Shown here one piece after another: positions 1-6,018 of a DNA stretch of 6,943 nucleotides. The notes beneath the pieces are model-generated. The model ran no database searches, was not told the origin of the DNA, and worked only from the letters and a program-made list of their open reading frames with translations. Position 1 is the first letter of the stretch; each line of letters starts with the position of its first letter. A program made the position numbers and the translations under genes. This stretch comes from Candidatus Eiseniibacteriota bacterium (GTDB lineage Bacteria > Arandabacterota > Arandabacteria > Arandabacterales > Arandabacteraceae), in contig JAUVJV010000118.1 in the NCBI GenBank assembly GCA_030592245.1, positions 1 through 6,943 on the forward strand, in the 5' to 3' direction.

Positions 1-37
1 ACGGAGCTTGCTCCCCGCCTGGTGGGGTCGACTCCGT
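1..37 (+). other. Stem-loop ahead of the exported-protein gene
   Basis: ACGGAG (1-6) is the reverse complement of CTCCGT (32-37). Inside it, CCCC (13-16) can pair with GGGG (24-27), giving a two-part hairpin that ends just before the purine-rich ribosome binding site. No T-run follows, so a simple intrinsic terminator of an upstream gene is unlikely on this strand. It may be the 5' leader of the following gene or the tail of something cut off by the window edge. Only the pairing is seen; any function is inferred. Confidence 0.3.
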
Positions 38-45
38 AGAGGGGG
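38..45 (+). promoter_or_regulatory. Ribosome binding site deciding the start at 54
   Basis: A purine run AGAGGGGG ends 8 bases before ATG at 54, a normal spacing. In-frame GTG codons at 45 and 51 also exist, but 45 overlaps this purine run and 51 is only 5 bases away. ATG 54 also gives the cleanest signal peptide (Met-Leu-Lys-Arg followed by a hydrophobic stretch). Confidence 0.5.
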
Positions 46-53
46 TGAGGGTG

Positions 54-1709
54 ATGTTGAAGAGACTGCTACTGATGGTGAGTGTGATGGCGGTGGCGAT
101 GGGGTCGGCAATGGTACCGGCGGTCGCCCTGGCCGGCCTGGCTGAAACCGCGCCCAATATGGTTAGCGGCGGTCCGCATCCGGGTGGCGGCAATCCGCAC
201 CTGATGGGTGGGTCGCAGATGATGAGCGATCAGCCCTATGTGGAAATCTGGACCGACCGCGGCACGGGTTCGGTCTATTCGCCGGGTGAGCGTGTGGATG
301 TCTACATGAGACCGGCCTATGACTGTTTCGTGATCGTCTATGACATCGATACGGACGGCAATTTAAGGCTGATCTTTCCATATGACAGCCGGGATGACGG
401 CTTCGTGCGGGGCGGCGAGATCTATCGGCTCGGCATGAGTGGTTTTGGAGGCTACTATGTTACCGGCCCCAGCGGCGTGGAGTATGTCCACGTCCTGGCC
501 TCTTTCGAGCCCTTCCGCCCGGTCTACTGGCATGGCCAGGCAGGCTATGCTGCATATGCGCACGATGCCTCCTGGAGAGGTTTCTCGGACTACTGGGGCG
601 CCGCGGTGCCTCCGAGGGTCTATGGGGATCCCTATGTGGCCATGCAGTCCATCAATGAATTCATCTGCTATGATGCGCTTGAGGCGGGCATCGCCTTTGC
701 GGATTTCACTTATTTCTATGTTGAGCACCGGGTGAGTTACCCGCGGTACCTGTGCTATGACTGTCACGGGTATCGTCCGGCATTCCACCCCTATGTGGAT
801 GTCTGCGGTGGCTTCCACATCTCCTTCGTAGCCTGTGACCCATGCTACAGACCGTGCTCATGGTGGTGGTGGTGCTCCCCCAGGCGGGTCTACTGCGGAC
901 CGACCTATGTATGCTATGCCAAGAAGCCGTGCAAGAAGTACCCCGAGCACTATAAGTGGAGAACGAGGTGTGACTCCTACGGTGGCAGGGGTGGAGGGAC
1001 GGCATACGGCGACTACTATAAGGAGCGGGTGAGGCCCGGGGGCGGGCGAACGGCGGAGGTGGTGCGGGTGAGGCCCGAGCGGGATAAAAGGCCCGAGGGG
1101 AACACCAAGGAGCGCTACCTCTACTCGAGGAAGGAGTCCCGGGAGGCCATCAGGAACCGGGATGCGATCAGGGTTGGGGATGACGCGAGAGACCGGAAGG
1201 AGACCGGCGGCCGGAAAGAGACCGGGAATCGGAAGGATGCCGGCAACAGGGAGCCCGGGGTGGTGAGCCCTGAGGTTGTGAGGCCGGACAGGGCCCAGTA
1301 TGGCCGCGCAGAGGTGAGGACCATGCCTGCCAGGATCGAGAGGCCCAAGGTTGACGGCCGGAAAGCCGAAGACCCCAGAGTTGAGAGCCGCAAGGCTGAG
1401 AAGGAGAGCGGCTGGAGCAAGCTCGTGAAGGTGGTCAAGACGACCATCGAGCGCGAGTCGGGCAGAAGGACCCGGTCCCAGGCCGGGGCCAAGGACTCCA
1501 AGACCTCAAAGGTAAGCGATGGCAAGTCGAGGAAGAAGGAGTCGGATCCCAGGATTGCCAGGGCCCAGGTCTCGAGCGAACAGAAGAGCAAGCAGGCCTC
1601 GGACAAGAGGTCTTCCGGAGAGTCAGGTAAGAGTAGAAAGGCCGCGTCAAAGGCGCGGACCGATAGCAAGGGGAAATCACAGTCAACAAGGAGGCGTGTA
1701 TCGGATTGA
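54..1709 (+). CDS. Exported DUF4384-like protein with Cys/aromatic middle and charged tail
   Basis: Residues 1-27 form a clear signal peptide: MLKR, a hydrophobic core, then a likely cut after ALA. Residues ~60-155 resemble DUF4384: a Tyr-x-Pro-Gly-Glu turn, a beta-rich stretch around IVYDIDTDGNLRLIFPYD, and a final Gly-x-Glu-x4-LAS strand. That family is often found in envelope or stress-related exported proteins; no enzyme activity is known to me. Residues ~155-315 are rich in Tyr, Trp and Cys (12 Cys), with CYDCH at 234-238, CDPC at 261-264 and four Trp before Cys274. Residues ~325-551 are a low-complexity tail of Arg, Lys, Glu, Asp and Ser with short tandem repeats, probably disordered and net basic. 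It is followed by a strong hairpin and is probably transcribed apart from the downstream kinase. In-frame starts at 45 and 51 are possible but less likely. The coding call is secure; the role is unknown. Confidence 0.88.
   Translation: MLKRLLLMVSVMAVAMGSAMVPAVALAGLAETAPNMVSGGPHPGGGNPHLMGGSQMMSDQPYVEIWTDRGTGSVYSPGERVDVYMRPAYDCFVIVYDIDTDGNLRLIFPYDSRDDGFVRGGEIYRLGMSGFGGYYVTGPSGVEYVHVLASFEPFRPVYWHGQAGYAAYAHDASWRGFSDYWGAAVPPRVYGDPYVAMQSINEFICYDALEAGIAFADFTYFYVEHRVSYPRYLCYDCHGYRPAFHPYVDVCGGFHISFVACDPCYRPCSWWWWCSPRRVYCGPTYVCYAKKPCKKYPEHYKWRTRCDSYGGRGGGTAYGDYYKERVRPGGGRTAEVVRVRPERDKRPEGNTKERYLYSRKESREAIRNRDAIRVGDDARDRKETGGRKETGNRKDAGNREPGVVSPEVVRPDRAQYGRAEVRTMPARIERPKVDGRKAEDPRVESRKAEKESGWSKLVKVVKTTIERESGRRTRSQAGAKDSKTSKVSDGKSRKKESDPRIARAQVSSEQKSKQASDKRSSGESGKSRKAASKARTDSKGKSQSTRRRVSD
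753..767 (+). other. CXXCH motif inside the exported protein
   Basis: Codons 753-767 read Cys234-Tyr-Asp-Cys237-His238, followed by Gly. CXXCH is the covalent haem attachment motif of c-type cytochromes, and the protein carries a signal peptide, which that maturation requires. It is the only CXXCH in the protein and sits among ten further cysteines of the middle region, so disulfide bonding or metal binding are equally open. Confidence 0.35.
1025..1077 (+). repeat. 14-bp direct repeat in the charged-tail coding region
   Basis: GCGGGTGAGGCCCG occurs at 1025-1038 and again at 1064-1077, offset by 39 bases (13 codons). Both copies encode the same Arg-Val-Arg-Pro peptide at the start of the charged tail. 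Being in phase, they look like a product of internal duplication. Confidence 0.55.
1194..1247 (+). repeat. Three tandem 18-bp units (RKETGG-type hexapeptide)
   Basis: Units at 1194-1211, 1212-1229 and 1230-1247 encode RKETGG, RKETGN and RKDAGN, followed by a partial unit (RE). Each is exactly six codons, so unit loss or gain keeps the frame. The units have diverged at silent and replacement sites, which makes this a moderately old expansion in the disordered tail. Confidence 0.75.
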
Positions 1710-1770
1710 TTTAGTTTTTAGGGGATTGGCGCTGCTTCATCCAGACGGGCGCTGTTAGTAGCCTGTCGCA

Positions 1771-1821
1771 GACACCGGCCCGAAGTTGCGGAACAGGGGC
1801 TGCAGCTCTCGAGCCGGTGTC
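1771..1821 (+). terminator. Strong hairpin after the exported-protein gene, possible terminator
   Basis: GACACCGGC (1771-1779) pairs perfectly with GCCGGTGTC (1813-1821). After one mismatch, CGA (1781-1783) pairs with TCG (1809-1811). After a one-base bulge, AGTTGC (1784-1789) pairs with GCAGCT (1802-1807) with one G-T wobble, leaving a 12-base loop, about 18 pairs in all. It lies 61 bases after the stop at 1707-1709. The following bases (ACTTTAATG) contain only a short T-run, so it may act as a weak or factor-assisted terminator, a 3'-end stabiliser or a structured RNA element. Confidence 0.5.
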
Positions 1822-1860
1822 ACTTTAATGTATGTCATATTCATGATGCTATACATAATG

Positions 1861-1914
1861 CAGCAAACCGTCGGTATTTAGCACCTAATGATGATGATTT
1901 ACGTTAGTTTGCTG
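1861..1914. repeat. Inverted repeat in an A+T-rich island
   Basis: CAGCAAAC (1861-1868) is the exact reverse complement of GTTTGCTG (1907-1914). CGT (1869-1871) can also pair with ACG (1901-1903) if three bases bulge out. The repeat lies in a stretch (~1822-1920) visibly richer in A+T than the rest of the window, including three ATG triplets in a row at 1888-1896. I find no convincing -35/-10 pair in it. Protein binding sites or an RNA hairpin are both possible. Confidence 0.4.
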
Positions 1915-1973
1915 AGATTTGGCCCCAAACCTCGCTCAATGCCCTGATCGAATGCCTTATCCGAAACTCCAAG

Positions 1974-1991
1974 TGTGCATAGTTTTGCACA
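1974..1991. promoter_or_regulatory. Upstream copy of the TGTGCA-N6-TGCACA dyad
   Basis: TGTGCA (1974-1979), six bases TAGTTT, then TGCACA (1986-1991) form a perfect dyad. The same half-sites with the same spacing recur at 2171-2188, with different central bases. Conserved arms with a varied centre are typical of a dimeric DNA-binding protein's operator. The spacing differs from the CRP pattern (TGTGA-N6-TCACA), and the half-site order is opposite to NtrC sites, so I assign no regulator. Confidence 0.5.
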
Positions 1992-2032
1992 TTTTGCCTG
2001 CCGGAGAGCATATCCCGCTGGAATGCCGCTCT

Positions 2033-2068
2033 GGTGGGATCGGAGCTCCATCGCCAATCCATCCCACC
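2033..2068. repeat. 8-bp inverted repeat with central palindrome
   Basis: GGTGGGAT (2033-2040) is the exact reverse complement of ATCCCACC (2061-2068), and the self-complementary GGAGCTCC (2042-2049) lies between the arms. A smaller hairpin GGGCC-ATC-GGCCC follows at 2081-2093 and GCAG-GT-CTGC at 2096-2105. No T-run follows on either strand. These structures fill the stretch without a gene between the two dyad copies; function unknown. Confidence 0.35.
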
Positions 2069-2124
2069 CCTCAACGCCCCGGGCCATCGGCCCATGCAGG
2101 TCTGCTCAATTCTGACATTTCAGC

Positions 2125-2153
2125 TTGACTTATGACCAAAACAAGTCTATAGT
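2125..2153 (+). promoter_or_regulatory. Sigma-70-type promoter of the kinase-regulator operon
   Basis: TTGACT (2125-2130) matches five of six bases of the -35 consensus and TATAGT (2148-2153) matches five of six of the -10 consensus, with the ideal 17-base spacer. Transcription would start near 2160, about 49 bases before the preferred start codon at 2209. The TTG that could open the longest reading frame is the first three bases of the -35 box, so it would not be in this transcript. Confidence 0.65.
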
Positions 2154-2160
2154 AGTCTTG
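2142..2160. promoter_or_regulatory. 19-bp near-palindrome centred on the -10 box
   Basis: Around A2151, CAAG (2142-2145) pairs with CTTG (2157-2160) and CTA (2147-2149) with TAG (2153-2155). The only non-pairing positions are T2146/T2156 and the central T2150/G2152. Its centre falls inside TATAGT, so a bound protein would compete with RNA polymerase. It is a candidate repressor operator; no family is assigned. Confidence 0.35.
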
Positions 2161-2170
2161 CTGTACCCGA

Positions 2171-2188
2171 TGTGCAGTTCAGTGCACA
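2171..2188. promoter_or_regulatory. Downstream copy of the TGTGCA-N6-TGCACA dyad
   Basis: TGTGCA (2171-2176), GTTCAG, TGCACA (2183-2188) repeats the arms and spacing of the site at 1974-1991. It lies at about +11 to +28 of the predicted transcript, where a bound protein would block elongation or initiation. As RNA it could also form a 6-bp hairpin ahead of the ribosome binding site. The two copies are 197 bases apart centre to centre, a distance compatible with DNA looping. Confidence 0.5.
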
Positions 2189-2192
2189 CCAT

Positions 2193-2205
2193 GGAGCGTG
2201 GGGGT
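2193..2205 (+). promoter_or_regulatory. Ribosome binding site supporting the TTG start at 2209
   Basis: GGAG (2193-2196) and GGGGGT (2200-2205) precede TTG 2209; the G-run ends 4 bases before it. The in-frame ATG codons at 2170 and 2191 have no purine run upstream. This favours TTG 2209, though the spacing is short and ATG 2191 remains a fair alternative. Confidence 0.4.
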
Positions 2206-2208
2206 ACC

Positions 2209-5200
2209 TTGAACAACTTGCTGGATGCACTCTTCAGGTTTCCCGATACTGAAGGGGCAGGGCCCGAGTTCGTGGGCTCGGTCTTAAACCTCATTTCAGT
2301 GCCGGCCATCGTGGTCGACAAGAAGATGAAGGTGGGACCGCGCAATCTCCTGGGGCAGGACCTTCTGCCTGCCGAGGATAAGAGGACCGGAGACAAGAAG
2401 CCCCGATCCTCTCGTGACCAGGCCCGCCACATCACTTTCCCTGAACTGACCCGCGACAAGGTCATGGCCTGTCTCAAGAGCCAGCGGGCGATGATAGTCA
2501 GTGACTTCGGTGCGCCGGGCTTGAAGAAGAAGCGCTATGACCTGCTGCTTTGCCCGGCCGAGATTCTCGGGCGCAAGCGGTGCCTCATATTGTTGCTCAC
2601 ACCTGCTGCTCACACCGGTCCGGATCTGGACTGGGCTCTTAAGGAATTGATGAGTCAGATAAGCGGGGCCGCGGCGTTCATGGACACCGATGTCAGGTTC
2701 CGGGAATTCAACCAGCTCTATCTTACCAGCTTCGGGGTCACTGCGGAGGAGCTCGCGGGCTCGAGAATGACCGAGCGCAATCCGTCCAGGCAGGCTAAGA
2801 TTCTTGAGGATCAGATCAGGCACCTCATCGCTCACCGCCAGATCAGAAATACCAGCTCCGACAGCCTGACCACGGCCACGCGGGGCATTGTGGTCGCATC
2901 GCTCAAGGCCTGGCCGGTCACGAGTGCCGATGGCAGCGCGCAGGGCCTCTTCGTGATCGCGAGGCCATCTCTTTCATTGACGCCGCTTCCCATAGCCGAT
3001 AAGAACGCCCAGGACCTCTTCGGAAGGAGCGCCATCCTGTTCGGCCCTCCCATGTTCTTCACCCATCTGGACGGCAGGATAATCGCGACGAACACCTCAG
3101 GCCAGGGTATGCTCGAGGCAGGCCAGGGGGACGGGTCGAATCTCAAGACAGCCATTCCCTGGGTCTCCCCGGACCTGATCGAGAAACTCTACCGCGACAT
3201 GTTGGCGGGCTCGGACTTCTCGAGCTTCATGAGCAATATCAAGGTTAAGGATGAAACCAGGACCTTCAGGGTCAGGGCATACGGGATCAAGGAAATCGGG
3301 GAGATTACATCGGTGGCGCTGCTGAACATTATGGATGTCACCGATGCCGAGACTGCCAAGATCCAGCTGGCCGAGAACGCAAACAAGTACGCTATCGAAA
3401 AGGCCATCCTGAGCAAGGTGATGGAGCAGCTTTCATCCATCAAGGTAGGCTACGCAGTCGTGGACCGCGAGCTCAGGCTACTGAGGGTGAGCGATTCGTT
3501 GCTTGAGGCTTTTGAGGAGGGTATGACCTTCTTCGAGGGAAGGAAGATCTATGACATCAATCCCTCGGTCCGCGATTCGGGAATCGTGGCCTATGTCCAA
3601 ACCGCGATAGACCGCCGCAAGCCGGTACACATACAGAGATTCCCCTTTACCCTGCCCACGGGCCAGGAGACGGTTCTCGCCCTGGGTTTTCATCCCATGG
3701 AGGTTGCAAGCAAGCAGGCCTGCCTGATCACGATCGAGAACCTGAGTGAGCAGCACCGGATCGAAGCCTCGCACGCCCGCTTGGGCCGGCGTCTCGATGC
3801 CTTGATGGAAAGCTCCGATGAAATGGTGGTCTTCACCGACGCCGAAGGCCGCGTCACCGACTTGAGTCCCGGAGTCCTCAAAAGGATGGGAAAGACCAAG
3901 GAGGACTTGATCGGCACGGACATCGAGGAGTTCATAAAATCAGGTGTCGAGGAATCTGATTTCATGATGGAGTTCATCCGCAAGGCCATGAAAACCCGTA
4001 AGCCCGTTAGGACCGGACTCGTCACGGTTACCAGCAAGGTGACCGGGGCCCCAGTATTCCTTGATGCCACCTATATTCCGCTCCTGGGCCCCGACGGCTC
4101 CCTGGAGGAAGTCGCCCACATAGCCAGGTATCGCACTGAGATGGTGAGTCTTGAACAGAAGACCCTGGAGCAGGCCCAAAATCTTCAGCGGATGGTGAAT
4201 GAACGGACGGCCGAGCTCACCGAGTCCAATGTGCTGCTCGAGAACACGGTCGAGCGTCTGGCCTCGATGGCCCGTTCGGGCATGGTCCTGAGCTCGCTAA
4301 AGGACGCAGAGTCGGTGATCGCCTCTTTCCTCAAGGAGGTCCGGGAGGTGCTCGGCGCCGATTTCGCGAGCGTGGCCCTGATCTCGGCCACCGATGACAC
4401 GTCCAAGACCACCTACTATTCGAGCGGTACGGCGCCCCCCTCGGGCGTGATCCCCGCGGACGTGGTGGAACGCGGCCTGGCGAGGCTGGCCGTGGGAAAT
4501 GGCTCGATGGCAGGCATAGAAGCCGAAAACCCCAATGTGCTCATAGAGGAATTCACTTTCTCGGATTTCAAGGGACTGATGCTGGTCTGGCGGGAGAAAG
4601 GCGAATTCACGGCGCTGGACGGGAATCTCACCAAGCTGCTGCTGACCCAGCTCAGCTTCTCGCTTCCGATCACCCGGTATGTCACGGATCTCAGGCTTGA
4701 GCGCGACCGGTCCCAGACGCTGCGCCGGATAGCGTTCCGCACCGCGGGAGCGACCTCGGTGGGTTCTGCGGTGAGGATCGTAGCGGAGGAATTGGCCAAG
4801 GTCCTCCATGCCGACCGCTTTTTCTGGCTGGTATCCGGCAACCAGTCCGATCTCTGGTTGAGCGAGGTATACAGGGGTTCAGGCCTGCCTGTGAGACAGA
4901 CCAGGCACCTCAAGGCCGAGCAGTCGGAATGCCTCGAGCCTCTCCTCGATGCCTGCAACGAGTCCCACAGGCTTTTCTGCGAGCGTTTCCCGAGCCTGAG
5001 CGGAGATGAGTTCACCGGCCGCCGGCCCTCAGGTGGTGAAGCGCCCTGTCCTTTCCTGAGCAGGGAAGGGGGACCGGAGCTTGCGCGATGCTTGAGGTCG
5101 ATTATCAGGCAGGCGGGCATGCTGGGCCGCGAGGGTGGCGTCCTGGCCATAGCCCCGGTTACCGTGTCACCCACTTCCTGGGGCATGCTTTGCGCCTACA

Positions 5201-5982
5201 GTGATGTGGGCGGAGCCTTCACCCAGGATGACACGTGCTTCATGTGCCTGGCGGCATCCACCATGGGTCATATGTGGCAGGCCGCGGACGCCGCGGGCAG
5301 TGTGCGGAGGCTTGAGGCCGAGGGCGAGACGGTGAGCGAGCTGGCCCACGATCTTAAGTATCCTCTCATGAGAATGAGCGATTCGCTTAAAAAACTCGCC
5401 TCGGGCAGGGGGGAGGCGCAGGATGGTGAAGCCGCTCTCGAAGCCCTCAAGACCGAGGTCGAGAGGCTTGATATGCTCGCCCGGGAGCTCATAGACACCT
5501 CGAATCGCAAGAAACAGAACCCCGAGGTCATCGATATCGTAGACGTTCTTGAGTATTGCTTATCACTCACGGGGGGTGACGTTTCAGATAAGTCCATAGA
5601 GGTGCGAAAGCATATGGATGCCACGCCTCCACCCATATTTGCCAATCCTCAAGATGTCAAGAGCATCCTGATCAATGTCCTGGCCAATGCCTTCGATGCG
5701 GCCGGGAATGGTGGATGGGTGGACATCAACATCGAGGCCAACGGTAATCGCACCAGGGCCGAGTCGGTGGTGCTGGCGATCCAGGATTCGGGTCCGGGGG
5801 TGGCCACGACCGAGCTCGGCCGGATCTTCGATCCTTTCTACAGCACGAAGGAGATGGGTAGTGGTGTGGGATTGTTTTCATCCAAGAAGAGGGCCAGGGC
5901 CAATGGTGGCGACCTGGTCTGTGAGATGGGACCCGACGGGAAGTCGAGATTCGTGGTCTGGTTCCCCGTGGCCTCCGGCTAG
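2209..5982 (+). CDS. Cytoplasmic multi-PAS/GAF hybrid-free sensor histidine kinase
   Basis: At 1257 residues from TTG 2209, this kinase is far longer than usual, because of its sensor array. Five PAS-like segments lie near residues 23-140, 143-255, 275-383, 398-515 and 528-645; the fifth (SSDEMVVFTDAEGRVTDLSP) is the most typical, the first most divergent. A coiled coil (~645-685) leads to GAF-like regions at ~688-820 and ~840-1020, the second with eight Cys. The transmitter is complete: H-box SELAHDLKYPL with phospho-acceptor His1047, N-box Asn1160, G1 DSGPG from Asp1193, F-box FDPF at 1207-1210 and G2 GSGVGL at 1217-1222. No signal peptide or membrane helix is visible, so it should sense cytoplasmic signals. 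It has no receiver of its own. Phosphotransfer to the regulator 36 bases downstream is inferred from gene order. Its promoter region carries several candidate operators. An upstream-extended start (ATG 2191 or 2170) is possible; TTG 2125 is unlikely because it is the -35 box. Confidence 0.92.
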   Translation: MNNLLDALFRFPDTEGAGPEFVGSVLNLISVPAIVVDKKMKVGPRNLLGQDLLPAEDKRTGDKKPRSSRDQARHITFPELTRDKVMACLKSQRAMIVSDFGAPGLKKKRYDLLLCPAEILGRKRCLILLLTPAAHTGPDLDWALKELMSQISGAAAFMDTDVRFREFNQLYLTSFGVTAEELAGSRMTERNPSRQAKILEDQIRHLIAHRQIRNTSSDSLTTATRGIVVASLKAWPVTSADGSAQGLFVIARPSLSLTPLPIADKNAQDLFGRSAILFGPPMFFTHLDGRIIATNTSGQGMLEAGQGDGSNLKTAIPWVSPDLIEKLYRDMLAGSDFSSFMSNIKVKDETRTFRVRAYGIKEIGEITSVALLNIMDVTDAETAKIQLAENANKYAIEKAILSKVMEQLSSIKVGYAVVDRELRLLRVSDSLLEAFEEGMTFFEGRKIYDINPSVRDSGIVAYVQTAIDRRKPVHIQRFPFTLPTGQETVLALGFHPMEVASKQACLITIENLSEQHRIEASHARLGRRLDALMESSDEMVVFTDAEGRVTDLSPGVLKRMGKTKEDLIGTDIEEFIKSGVEESDFMMEFIRKAMKTRKPVRTGLVTVTSKVTGAPVFLDATYIPLLGPDGSLEEVAHIARYRTEMVSLEQKTLEQAQNLQRMVNERTAELTESNVLLENTVERLASMARSGMVLSSLKDAESVIASFLKEVREVLGADFASVALISATDDTSKTTYYSSGTAPPSGVIPADVVERGLARLAVGNGSMAGIEAENPNVLIEEFTFSDFKGLMLVWREKGEFTALDGNLTKLLLTQLSFSLPITRYVTDLRLERDRSQTLRRIAFRTAGATSVGSAVRIVAEELAKVLHADRFFWLVSGNQSDLWLSEVYRGSGLPVRQTRHLKAEQSECLEPLLDACNESHRLFCERFPSLSGDEFTGRRPSGGEAPCPFLSREGGPELARCLRSIIRQAGMLGREGGVLAIAPVTVSPTSWGMLCAYSDVGGAFTQDDTCFMCLAASTMGHMWQAADAAGSVRRLEAEGETVSELAHDLKYPLMRMSDSLKKLASGRGEAQDGEAALEALKTEVERLDMLARELIDTSNRKKQNPEVIDIVDVLEYCLSLTGGDVSDKSIEVRKHMDATPPPIFANPQDVKSILINVLANAFDAAGNGGWVDINIEANGNRTRAESVVLAIQDSGPGVATTELGRIFDPFYSTKEMGSGVGLFSSKKRARANGGDLVCEMGPDGKSRFVVWFPVASG

Positions 5983-5989
5983 GCCGGGG
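5973..5989 (+). other. G+C hairpin with the kinase stop codon in its loop
   Basis: CCGGC (5975-5979) pairs with GCCGG (5983-5987), extended by a T-G wobble and one C-G pair to 5973 and 5989, leaving exactly the stop codon TAG (5980-5982) as the loop. No T-run follows, so it does not look like a terminator. It could slow ribosomes at the stop or affect processing between the two operon genes, but such hairpins are common by chance in G+C-rich DNA. Confidence 0.25.
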
Positions 5990-6018
5990 CCGGGCAATTG
6001 AAGTGGGAAGTGTAGAGT

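Noticed and set aside
1121..1669. Long open frame on the - strand (182 codons) under the tail of the exported-protein gene
   Set aside because: Its Leu/Ser/Phe-rich product is what the antisense of a Lys/Arg/Glu-rich G+C-rich tail gives. It overlaps a well-supported gene, and no ribosome binding site or domain is visible.
1850..1859. Possible -10 elements (TATACA or CATAAT) in the A+T-rich island
   Set aside because: No matching -35 hexamer at 16-18 bases upstream, and no gene shortly downstream, so the A+T-richness alone does not support a promoter.
1920..1936. Possible sigma-54 promoter (TGGCCCC ... CTCGCT)
   Set aside because: GG (1921-1922) and GC (1934-1935) are separated by 11 bases rather than the required 10, and the -12 element lacks the TTGC form.
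1899..2095. Two overlapping small open frames (62-63 codons) on the - strand and a 69-codon + strand frame in the intergenic region
   Set aside because: None has a ribosome binding site that I can see or a recognisable product. They overlap each other in different frames and span the inverted repeats and the 1974 dyad. A short real peptide is not excluded.
1974..2188. The dyad pair as terminal repeats of a small transposable element
   Set aside because: Each dyad is itself palindromic, no target-site duplication is visible at the outer flanks, and one copy falls in the transcript leader; an operator pair fits better.
2125..2208. N-terminal extension of the kinase from TTG 2125
   Set aside because: TTG 2125 is part of the -35 box of a good promoter, so that codon would lie upstream of the transcript, and it has no ribosome binding site.
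4416..5186. 256-codon open frame on the - strand within the kinase gene
   Set aside because: It lies wholly inside the GAF-like coding region, has an Arg/Ser/Pro-rich product with no recognisable domain, and G+C-rich genes commonly leave such frames open.
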